DNA from: a bacterium
Lineage (GTDB): Bacteria; Patescibacteria; ABY1; JACQRZ01
Direction of reading: 5' to 3'
Assembly: GCA_030688365.1 (NCBI GenBank)
Contig: JAUYIE010000014.1
Coordinates: 1-9,057 of the forward strand
Length of the DNA stretch: 9,057 nt
In this document: positions 1-5,433 of the stretch, in pieces
Layout of the letters: each line of letters begins with the position of its first letter
Position numbering within the stretch: position 1 is the stretch's first letter
The notes under the pieces: generated by a model
Databases searched by the model: none
What the model saw: only the letters and a program-made list of their open reading frames with translations
What the model was told of the DNA's origin: nothing
Translations under genes and position numbers: made by a program

Positions 1-134
1 TGTACAATTATCGAGGTGTTTCCAAATATCACTTCCCGATGTATCTTAAAGAGGTGGAGTACCGATTCAATCACCGGAATGAGAACTGCTTCAAACTATT
101 TTTAAAAGTATATTTTGGTTACGTTTCCCACTAA
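1..134 (+). CDS. IS1595-family transposase, C-terminal fragment (runs off left edge)
   Basis: Reading from base 3, an open frame gives 43 residues ending in TAA at 132-134. It contains YNYRGVSKYHFPMYLKEVEY followed by RFNHRNEN. This matches the end of IS1595/ISXO2-like DDE transposases, where a 'G(V/I)...K..F..YL.E.E(F/Y)RFN.R' block lies just before the C-terminus. The catalytic residues would lie upstream of the window, so I cannot tell whether the gene is intact. No terminal inverted repeat of the element is visible after the stop. The next gene starts only 29 bases later with no terminator between, so the two may be co-transcribed. The family call rests on one short motif block; the frame and stop are certain. 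Confidence 0.72.
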   Translation, partial: YNYRGVSKYHFPMYLKEVEYRFNHRNENCFKLFLKVYFGYVSH

Positions 135-149
135 TTACCTATTTTTTTT

Positions 150-156
150 GAGGAGG
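150..156 (+). promoter_or_regulatory. Strong Shine-Dalgarno for the 67-aa protein
   Basis: GAGGAGG lies 7 bases before the ATG at 164. It is one of only two good ribosome-binding sites in the window, and it supports the start chosen for this small gene. Confidence 0.75.
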
Positions 157-163
157 AAAAATA

Positions 164-367
164 ATGAAAGAAAAAAGCGCGTCTGCCCAGAATCAATTGT
201 TTGACATGGCAGATGATGTCAGAAATTCACTCCAGGTGATACTGGGAAGGCTGGAACTAATTTTATTAGTTTCGGCCGATCCGAAAGTAAAAAAAATTGC
301 AGAAATTGCAAAACAAAGTGCCATTGACTTGGCATTGCGTGTAAAACAAAAAATAGAAAGTCTGTAA
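164..367 (+). CDS. Small protein resembling an isolated histidine-kinase dimerisation (DHp/HisKA) hairpin
   Basis: This 67-residue protein has no signal peptide or membrane segment. Residues 15-33 (MADDVRNSLQVILGRLELI) align with the H-box helix of histidine kinases (pattern H-E-L-R-x-P-L-x-x-I-x-G-x-x-E-L). Residues 41-65 form a second helix-prone amphipathic stretch, as in the DHp alpha1-alpha2 hairpin. The phospho-accepting His position is Asp17, the Pro after R-N is Ser22, and no ATP-binding catalytic domain follows. It therefore cannot be a working kinase by itself. It could be a dimerisation partner, an inhibitor or decoy of a kinase, or a remnant. The perfect Shine-Dalgarno and the dedicated terminator right after the stop argue that it is expressed as a complete small gene. 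It lies 29 bases behind a transposase fragment and may travel with that element. The HisKA resemblance is my reading from motif spacing; function is unknown. Confidence 0.7.
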   Translation: MKEKSASAQNQLFDMADDVRNSLQVILGRLELILLVSADPKVKKIAEIAKQSAIDLALRVKQKIESL

Positions 368-371
368 ATGG

Positions 372-407
372 ACTTGATGTCATAGCTGATGTCAAGTTTT
401 TTCTTTT
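372..407 (+). terminator. Rho-independent terminator after the 67-aa gene
   Basis: ACTTGATGTCA (372-382) pairs with TGATGTCAAGT (387-397) across a TAGC loop: 11 pairs including two G-T wobbles. A T-rich tract (397-407) follows. It starts 4 bases after the stop codon and separates the small gene from the pyrophosphorylase. Confidence 0.8.
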
Positions 408-449
408 ACACTGGTATTTTTTTGCTGAATATGGTTAGATAGGGATACT

Positions 450-1448
450 ATGAAAATCATTATACCAATGGCGGGAAGGGGTACTCGTTTGAGCCCGCAT
501 ACGTTTACTACCCCAAAGGCCTTGATTCCAATTGCGGGCAAACCGATCGTACAGCGTATTGTTGAAGATACGGCAAAAATATGTGATGAACCTATTGAGG
601 AGGTCGCATTTGTTGTTGGTCATTTTGGACAAGAGACTGAAGACAAACTTATAAAAATAGCAGAAAATGTCGGAGCGAAAGGCAAGATATATTATCAAGA
701 GGTGGCTCTCGGATTGGGTCACGCGGTCTTGTGTGCAAAGGACTCATTAGATGGGAAAGTGGTAGTTGTGTATGGAGATACACTTTTTAAGACTGATTTG
801 ATTTTGGATACATCAAAGGAGGGTGTTGTCTGTGTTTTTAAGGTAGAAGACCCACGTCCATTTGGGGTGATCACGATAGATGAAAAAAATATGATTACTG
901 GTATCGTTGAGAAACCTCAAGATTTTGTATCCGATCTTGCAAATATTGGTGTGAATTATTTTCAACATGCAGAAATTTTAAAAGAGGAATTACAATACTT
1001 GGTAGATAATAATATTACACAAAAAGGTGAGTATCAGCTCGTACATGCAATAGAAAATATGCGAGCAAAAGGAACCCAATTTTTTATTGCTGAAGTGAAT
1101 GAATGGCTCGATTGTGGAAACAAAGATTCTATTGTCTATTCCAACTCGCGTATCTTGGAATTTGACAAAGAAATATCTAGGACATCAAATTTTGAGAACG
1201 AAAACTCTATCATCATAGAACCGTGTTATATCGGCGAAGGAGTTCATTTGAATAATTCTATTGTTGGTCCATATGTTTCTGTGGGTGAAAATACTCTCGT
1301 TGATAATTCTATTATCAAAAATAGTGTCATACAGACAAATGCAAAAATTCTTCACGCAGAGCTCAATAATTCTATGATTGGTAACAATGCGGAGTTTACT
1401 GGTACATCAGACGATGCGAGTATTAGTGATTTTAGTACAATTCGTTAA
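450..1448 (+). CDS. Sugar-1-phosphate nucleotidyltransferase with C-terminal left-handed beta-helix
   Basis: A 332-residue cytoplasmic enzyme expected to join a sugar-1-phosphate to UTP or dTTP, giving a nucleotide sugar for envelope or glycan synthesis. The N-terminal Rossmann-like domain (1-235) begins with the pyrophosphorylase signature G9-R-G-T-R-L and P22-K-A-L-I-P-I-A-G-K-P. It continues with Q83..LGLGHAV (nucleotide-base pocket), G109-D110 (metal-binding Asp), E154-K-P, and W219-L-D221-C-G (second metal Asp). Residues 254-316 show hexapeptide periodicity (IIEPCYIGEGVHL, SIVGPYVSVGE, SIIKNSVI, SMIGNNAEF), a short left-handed beta-helix. The fold resembles RmlA/GalU-type and archaeal bifunctional enzymes. 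The beta-helix is only four to five turns, too short to assume GlmU-type acetyltransferase activity, so substrate is open. A modest AGGGA lies before the ATG. The next gene starts 1 base after the stop, indicating an operon. Confidence 0.9.
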   Translation: MKIIIPMAGRGTRLSPHTFTTPKALIPIAGKPIVQRIVEDTAKICDEPIEEVAFVVGHFGQETEDKLIKIAENVGAKGKIYYQEVALGLGHAVLCAKDSLDGKVVVVYGDTLFKTDLILDTSKEGVVCVFKVEDPRPFGVITIDEKNMITGIVEKPQDFVSDLANIGVNYFQHAEILKEELQYLVDNNITQKGEYQLVHAIENMRAKGTQFFIAEVNEWLDCGNKDSIVYSNSRILEFDKEISRTSNFENENSIIIEPCYIGEGVHLNNSIVGPYVSVGENTLVDNSIIKNSVIQTNAKILHAELNNSMIGNNAEFTGTSDDASISDFSTIR

Positions 1449-1449
1449 T

Positions 1450-2043
1450 ATGCATCATGTTATTGGTATTACAGGTCAGCCGGGATCAGGGAAAGATACT
1501 GTTGCAGATTATCTTGCACAAAATGGCTTTAAACATATTTCGCTTGGGGATACGATTCGAGAGATTATGACAGAACTGGGTTTCTCGCTTGATCGTCCCA
1601 CTATGCACAAATATACTAAGGATTTATTTTTGGCTGGTGGTACACGGGTTATCACCTCAAAGGTCATTGATCAGATTACGGGACATGCTGTGGTGTCTGG
1701 ATTTCGTAATAGACTCCAAATAGAACATTTTAAAGAAGTATTTGGTAATTTGTTTCTGTTCGTGTGTGTTGATGCGCCGATTGAGTTGCGTTATTCTCGT
1801 GTGTCATCACGACAGAGAGAAGGTGATAGGGTTACATTTGAAGAATTTAAAATACAAGAAGACCATGAACGAAGTAATGATGTAGGGTCGCACGAAGTAG
1901 ACCGGATCATCGAGATCGCTGATCTATCTATTGAAAACAGTGGAACAAGAGAGGAACTGCTTGCGCAACTAAATGCTTTGGTTCCGCTACAAAATGAGAA
2001 TTTTAATATTCCTGCATTGGATGGTGATATAATACATATATAA
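1450..2043 (+). CDS. P-loop nucleotide-kinase-like protein (UPF0200 / dephospho-CoA-kinase-like)
   Basis: A 197-residue protein starting at ATG 1450, one base after the preceding stop; no Shine-Dalgarno is visible, so translational coupling is likely. The Walker A loop is G9-Q-P-G-S-G-K15-D16, right after an initial beta strand (MHHVIGITG). Later landmarks are S31-L-G-D-T-I-R (substrate region), VVSGFRN (81-87, where relatives read 'V(I/V)DGIR'), strand LFLFVCVDAP (101-110), and the basic lid RYSRVSSRQREGD (114-126) with EEF and HERS downstream. This order matches the UPF0200/adenylate-kinase-like family, known mainly from archaea, and more loosely CoaE. A phosphotransferase acting on a nucleotide or similar small molecule is likely, but the substrate cannot be read from sequence. 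An earlier in-frame ATG at 1378 would overlap the upstream gene by 71 bases and add residues before the conserved strand, so I rejected it. The tail after about residue 175 is not part of the family core. Confidence 0.82.
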   Translation: MHHVIGITGQPGSGKDTVADYLAQNGFKHISLGDTIREIMTELGFSLDRPTMHKYTKDLFLAGGTRVITSKVIDQITGHAVVSGFRNRLQIEHFKEVFGNLFLFVCVDAPIELRYSRVSSRQREGDRVTFEEFKIQEDHERSNDVGSHEVDRIIEIADLSIENSGTREELLAQLNALVPLQNENFNIPALDGDIIHI

Positions 2044-2067
2044 AGGTCGGTGTATTTGTAGTTTTTT

Positions 2068-2073
2068 TATAAT
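2068..2073 (+). promoter_or_regulatory. Possible -10 promoter box for the 126-aa membrane protein
   Basis: A perfect TATAAT lies in a T-rich gap between the kinase-like gene and the membrane protein, 16 bases before the ATG at 2090. No convincing -35 is visible at 16-18 bases. The leader would be about 10 nucleotides, consistent with the lack of a Shine-Dalgarno. Confidence 0.4.
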
Positions 2074-2089
2074 TTAATTCGTAGAATAT

Positions 2090-2470
2090 ATGGACTTATC
2101 AATATTTTTAGGACAATTTTGGGGATGGTATTTGATTATCATTGGTTTGTTGTTGCTTTTGAGAGGGAAGTCATTTATTGAAGAATTATACAAACTTGGA
2201 GAGGATAGAAATTTTACGCTTATATCAGGTTTCGTAGCATTACTTTTTGGTCTCTTTGTAGTGATTTTGCATAACGTATGGGTAAATGATTGGCGTGTGG
2301 CGATTACGATCTTTGGGTGGATTGCTATAATAAAAGGAATCATGCTTATTGGTTTTCCAAAAGCAACGAAAACGCTCATGGCATCTTTTCACAAAAATAG
2401 CGCCATTCTCTATGTCTTGTTAGTAGTGGCAATTGCGCTTGGTGGATGGCTTGTCTGGGCGGCTAAATAG
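2090..2470 (+). CDS. Four-helix integral membrane protein of unknown function
   Basis: A 126-residue, strongly hydrophobic protein. Likely membrane helices are at about 8-25, 44-61, 69-88 and 104-123. A charged cytosolic-looking loop (26-42, KSFIEELYKLGEDRN) separates the first two, and a basic stretch (91-102) the last two. The middle part (GFVALLFGLFVVIL ... IAIIKGIMLIGFP) recalls the 'G...LFG ... II.GI..I' pattern of HdeD/DUF308-type small membrane proteins, but the match is too loose to assign. There is no Shine-Dalgarno; start ATG 2090 is the only early ATG before helix 1. It sits alone between the kinase-like gene (46 bases upstream) and the flavin operon promoter (28 bases downstream), so neighbours give little clue. 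It ends with TAG. Confidence 0.8.
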   Translation: MDLSIFLGQFWGWYLIIIGLLLLLRGKSFIEELYKLGEDRNFTLISGFVALLFGLFVVILHNVWVNDWRVAITIFGWIAIIKGIMLIGFPKATKTLMASFHKNSAILYVLLVVAIALGGWLVWAAK

Positions 2471-2498
2471 AAGCTTCATCTTCTCTTCACGGCGCGTA

Positions 2499-2507
2499 TG
2501 ATACAAT
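2499..2507 (+). promoter_or_regulatory. Extended -10 promoter of the flavin redox operon
   Basis: TGATACAAT fits an extended -10 element (TGnTATAAT with one change). It lies 31 bases before the ATG at 2539, and the predicted transcript start is near 2514. The -35 region is poor (TTCTCT-like), as is usual for extended -10 promoters. It sits just after the stop of the upstream gene and would drive the three flavin genes as one transcript. Confidence 0.55.
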
Positions 2508-2538
2508 ATGCGTATGTTTTTTATTAGTAAGAGCGTTT

Positions 2539-3003
2539 ATGAAAAAGGGAATATTGTATATCAGTGTTGCGGTGTTTTACGCGGTATATGTTGTTTTATA
2601 TAAAACCACTCACGACAGTGTGACGACTCTTGGCATATCGTCATCTGTTCCCTCCATGTCCGCACCTTCGTCAATGATGGGGGGTAGAGAGCCGATGACG
2701 GGCACTCCTATGATGGGGGTATATAGGGATGGTCAGTATACTGGTGACTCGGTGTATGCGTATTACGGATATGTGAAAGTAAAGGCAATTGTTTCCGGTG
2801 GTAAAATAACTGATGTGCAATTTTTGGATTATCCAAACGATCAGAGTACGTCACGCATGATTAATGCCCAGGCAACGCGATACTTGACTCAAGAAACTAT
2901 ACAAAAGCAAAGTGGGAATGTTGATATAATTTCGGGAGCGACGTTTACTAGCCAGGCATTTATTACATCGCTCGCTTCTGCATTGGTGCAAGCAAAAAAT
3001 TAA
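2539..3003 (+). CDS. Membrane-anchored FMN-binding domain protein (covalently flavinylated redox carrier)
   Basis: A 154-residue protein. Residues 1-21 are a signal anchor (two Lys, then a hydrophobic stretch), placing the rest outside the cytoplasmic membrane. Residues 22-62 are a flexible Ser/Pro/Met-rich linker. Residues 63-150 form an FMN_bind domain like that of RnfG/NqrC: 'YRDGQYTG', then 'YYGYVKVKAIVSGGKITDVQ', and the flavin-transfer motif D129-I-I-S132-G-A-T135-F-T-S. Thr135 is the expected site where ApbE attaches FMN by a phosphoester bond. It should accept electrons from the membrane flavoprotein encoded two genes downstream and pass them to an extracellular or envelope acceptor, which is unknown. 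The ApbE gene follows after TAA and one codon. No good Shine-Dalgarno; the ATG at 2539 is chosen because it begins directly with the anchor. Confidence 0.9.
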   Translation: MKKGILYISVAVFYAVYVVLYKTTHDSVTTLGISSSVPSMSAPSSMMGGREPMTGTPMMGVYRDGQYTGDSVYAYYGYVKVKAIVSGGKITDVQFLDYPNDQSTSRMINAQATRYLTQETIQKQSGNVDIISGATFTSQAFITSLASALVQAKN

Positions 3004-3006
3004 CGT

Positions 3007-3753
3007 ATGAAAGAGACGCGCATCATCATGGGCATGCCCATTACCATAGAGATTATTGACTCATCCGCACCACAGAGTGTTTTTGATGAAGTGTTTGCAT
3101 ACTTTACTTATGTGGATGAGACATTTAGTATTTTTAAATCAACAAGCGAAATCACTGTCATCAACGAAGGACGATTATTACCGGCTCAATATAGTCAGGA
3201 TATGCAGACTGTTTTTCAGTTATGTGAAGAAACAAAAAAAGACACGCATGGTTTTTTTGATATTATGACATCACGCGGTATATATGACCCATCGGGGGTG
3301 GTGAAGGGATGGTCAATCGCACACGCGGCAGACATGCTGGCAAAAAAAGGATACGATAATTTTTACGTAGAGGCAGGCGGAGATATACAAGTGTGCCGAA
3401 ATGATGTTTCGTTACCACCATGGAAGGCGGGTATACGCAATCCGTTTAATATTCATGAAAATATTGCGGTGTTGGGTCTGTGGCATGAGGCAATCGCGAC
3501 ATCAGGAACATACATTCGCGGACAGCATATTTATAATCCATTTAGCCCGGGTGATGAACTACAAGAAATTGTTAGTTTGTCGGTGATAGGAAAAAATATT
3601 TATGACGCGGATCGGTTTGCGACTGGCGCGTTTGCGATGCAACATGATGGCATTGGATTTATAGAACAGCTGGACGATTTTGAAGGGTATAGCATAGACG
3701 CTTGTGGTATCGCGACAAAGACATCCGGATTTGATCAATACATAACAACCTAA
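3007..3753 (+). CDS. apbE: FAD:protein FMN transferase (ApbE family), no signal peptide
   Basis: A 248-residue enzyme that would split FAD and attach FMN to a Thr of the neighbouring FMN-binding protein, with Mg2+ as cofactor. Family landmarks appear in order: MGMPITIEI (8-16), DETFSIFKSTSEI (37-49), F84-D-I...DPSGVVKGWSI (94-104), E122-A-G-G-D126-I, W139-K-A-G-I-R-N-P, A163-T-S-G-T-Y-I-R, H174-I-Y-N-P, and the metal-binding A201-D202...T206 (DxxxT). It is shorter than typical ApbE (about 300-350 residues) because it has no signal or lipobox and lacks the usual insertion after the FD motif. The N-terminus is firm: an in-frame TAA (the upstream gene's stop) lies two codons before ATG, so no hidden signal peptide exists. 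N177 replaces the usual Asp of the 'H..DP' motif. Six bases separate it from the next gene. Confidence 0.92.
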   Translation: MKETRIIMGMPITIEIIDSSAPQSVFDEVFAYFTYVDETFSIFKSTSEITVINEGRLLPAQYSQDMQTVFQLCEETKKDTHGFFDIMTSRGIYDPSGVVKGWSIAHAADMLAKKGYDNFYVEAGGDIQVCRNDVSLPPWKAGIRNPFNIHENIAVLGLWHEAIATSGTYIRGQHIYNPFSPGDELQEIVSLSVIGKNIYDADRFATGAFAMQHDGIGFIEQLDDFEGYSIDACGIATKTSGFDQYITT

Positions 3754-3759
3754 TGTTAT

Positions 3760-5286
3760 ATGAAACGTTGGATTGATGGCATCCTAAGTAAAATAACGAT
3801 GTACAAGCTGATACTGTATTACTTGCTTGCGCTTTTGGGAATCGCATTTTTGTTTAGTGCTACCGGGTGGTTGCCGTATACATTTTTGGGTTTAGCTTTT
3901 TCCACGGTACTGGTACTGGGAGTATGTTTGTGGACAAACGTGATTTTCTCCATGGTGGCTAAAGTACAGACCAACACAGAATCAGTATATATTACGGCGC
4001 TTATTTTGATTTTGATTATCACACCGCCTGGACCGGGAACATGGTTTCCTACTATTTCTCTATTATGTTGGGCGTCCATACTCGCCATGGCGTCTAAGTA
4101 TATTTTTTCTATACGAAATAAGCATGTATTTAATCCGGCCGCATTTGCAGTGGTAGTGACTGCGTTGACGTTGAATCAATCGGCGAGTTGGTGGATCGGT
4201 ACATCCTCAATGTTATTTTTTGTGATACTCGGAGGATATCTGGTGATACGAAAAGTCCAGCGGATAGCAATGGCGGGAAGTTTTTTGCTAACAGCACTGG
4301 GGGTAACCGCATTGTTGAGTTTTTCGGAAGCGTCGTTGTGGACGACTGCTCATCATGCGATTGTCTTATCGCCACTTATCTTTTTTACAGCAGTGATGTT
4401 GACCGAGCCACTCACGACACCGCCAACAAAACGATGGCAGATAGTCTATGGGTGTTTGGTGGGTATATTATTTTCACCACAATTTCACATCGGATCGCTG
4501 TATTTGACTCCGGAGCTAGCGCTTTTGGTGGGAAACGTATTTACATATCTCGTCAGTCCAAAAGGGCGATATATCATGACATTGGTGAGCCAGCACGATG
4601 ATGGCAAAGGGGTGCGCAATTTTATTTTTCGGCCTGATAAAAAAGTTGATTTCCAGCCAGGGCAATATATGGAGTGGACATTGGGGCACACCCGCGTGGA
4701 TAGTAGGGGCAATCGACGATATTTTACTATTGCATCTTCGCCGACAGAGCCGACCGTGTGGTTGGGGGTGAAATTTTATGACAAGCCCAGCAGTTTTAAA
4801 TCGCGCATGCTCTCCATGCAGACATGGGAGACTGTCATCGCATCACAAATAGCAGGTGAATTTACATTGCCAAAAGATCCGACAAAAAAGTTGGTGTTTA
4901 TCGCTGGTGGTATTGGTATCACGCCATTTCGCAGTATGTTGAAATACCTGATTGATAAAAAAGAAAAACGTTCTGTCGTGACATTATATTCGTGTAACAC
5001 AGAAGAAGAAATTTCATATAAGGATGTGTGGCGAGAGGCACAGCAACGTCTTGGATGTAAGACAGTGGTCACGCTGACAAATATAGAAAAAATCAGTCCG
5101 CAATGGACAGGTCAAAAAGGATTTATTACCGATGAAATGATCGTAAAAGAAGTTCCTGATTATCGTGAGCGGATGTTTTATATCTCCGGTCCACACAGCA
5201 TTGTGGAGGCGACAAAATCAGTGTTGAAAAAATTGGGTATTCCGCAATCTCAAATCAAGACTGACTTTTTTCCCGGGTTGGCGTAG
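3760..5286 (+). CDS. NqrB/RnfD-like membrane domain fused to FNR-type FAD/NAD(P)H reductase
   Basis: A 508-residue fusion. Residues 14-267 hold about ten hydrophobic helices with RnfD/NqrB marks: F124-N-P-A-A (flavin-site loop) and L215-T-E-P-L-T-T-P-P-T-K (compare 'ATDPVTSP.T' in NqrB/RnfD). Residues about 275-508 are a ferredoxin-NADP-reductase-like module. It shows F298-Q-P-G-Q-Y (FAD), R320-Y-F-T-I-A-S-S (RxY(S/T) flavin motif, with Phe for Tyr), G383-G-I-G-I-T-P (NAD(P) pyrophosphate loop), Y474-I-S-G-P, and the end D502-F-F-P-G. A basic N-terminus and an even helix count place the reductase in the cytoplasm. It should take electrons from NAD(P)H and move them through the membrane flavin to the outer FMN protein. 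No [S/T]GA[T/S] covalent-FMN motif is present in the membrane part, unlike NqrB/RnfD. No iron-sulphur cysteine cluster is seen. Last gene of the operon. Confidence 0.9.
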   Translation: MKRWIDGILSKITMYKLILYYLLALLGIAFLFSATGWLPYTFLGLAFSTVLVLGVCLWTNVIFSMVAKVQTNTESVYITALILILIITPPGPGTWFPTISLLCWASILAMASKYIFSIRNKHVFNPAAFAVVVTALTLNQSASWWIGTSSMLFFVILGGYLVIRKVQRIAMAGSFLLTALGVTALLSFSEASLWTTAHHAIVLSPLIFFTAVMLTEPLTTPPTKRWQIVYGCLVGILFSPQFHIGSLYLTPELALLVGNVFTYLVSPKGRYIMTLVSQHDDGKGVRNFIFRPDKKVDFQPGQYMEWTLGHTRVDSRGNRRYFTIASSPTEPTVWLGVKFYDKPSSFKSRMLSMQTWETVIASQIAGEFTLPKDPTKKLVFIAGGIGITPFRSMLKYLIDKKEKRSVVTLYSCNTEEEISYKDVWREAQQRLGCKTVVTLTNIEKISPQWTGQKGFITDEMIVKEVPDYRERMFYISGPHSIVEATKSVLKKLGIPQSQIKTDFFPGLA

Positions 5287-5324
5287 GTATTGGGAGAGGC
5301 GTATGAGTACGCCATTCTCAATAC
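5287..5324 (+). terminator. Long hairpin directly after the flavin operon
   Basis: GTATTGGGAGAGGCGTA (5287-5303) pairs with 5308-5324 across a TGAG loop: 17 positions with one A-A mismatch and two G-T wobbles. It begins on the base after the stop codon. Only a weak T run follows (TGTTTG), so it may protect the 3' end or act with the next hairpin rather than terminate alone. Confidence 0.55.
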
Positions 5325-5351
5325 TGTTTGAATTGTAAACTAATTTCTACT

Positions 5352-5385
5352 ACTACTACGTCGTAGTAGTTTTTTTATTTTTTTT
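5352..5385 (+). terminator. Rho-independent terminator of the flavin operon
   Basis: ACTACTAC (5352-5359) pairs perfectly with GTAGTAGT (5363-5370) over a GTC loop. It is followed by T7-A-T8. It is the clearest intrinsic terminator in the window and lies 28 bases after the long hairpin at 5287-5324. Confidence 0.88.
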
Positions 5386-5396
5386 GCGCGTTGCCG

Positions 5397-5405
5397 TGCT
5401 ATACT
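5397..5405 (+). promoter_or_regulatory. Extended -10 promoter of the ABC exporter gene
   Basis: TGCTATACT matches the extended -10 consensus TGnTATAAT with one change. It lies right behind the terminator and 28 bases before the ATG at 5434. There is no good -35 at 16-18 bases (a T tract sits there). Predicted transcript start is near 5412, giving a leader of about 22 bases. Confidence 0.65.
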
Positions 5406-5433
5406 AACTCAATAACACGACAATTTAAAAAAA

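Noticed and set aside
422..449. TTGCTG ... GATACT as promoter for the pyrophosphorylase gene
   Set aside because: The -10 box would touch the start codon, placing the transcript start inside the gene. No better promoter is clear in the 42-base gap after the terminator.
1378..1449. Earlier ATG for the kinase-like gene at 1378
   Set aside because: It would overlap the pyrophosphorylase by 71 bases and add 24 residues ahead of the first strand of the P-loop fold, where the family normally begins. ATG 1450 follows the upstream stop by one base.
4188..4601. 137-codon + strand frame inside the membrane reductase gene
   Set aside because: It lies wholly inside a gene with strong family motifs. Its product has no recognisable features, so it is a shadow frame.
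2539..5286. A complete Rnf or Nqr complex
   Set aside because: Only RnfG/NqrC-like and RnfD/NqrB-like parts plus a reductase domain are present. The iron-sulphur, RnfC/NqrA and RnfA/E (NqrD/E) subunits are not in the window.
5347..5370. CTA trinucleotide run as a microsatellite or CRISPR-like repeat
   Set aside because: It is the left arm of a perfect hairpin followed by a T tract, so terminator is the simpler reading. No spaced direct repeats of CRISPR type occur anywhere in the window.
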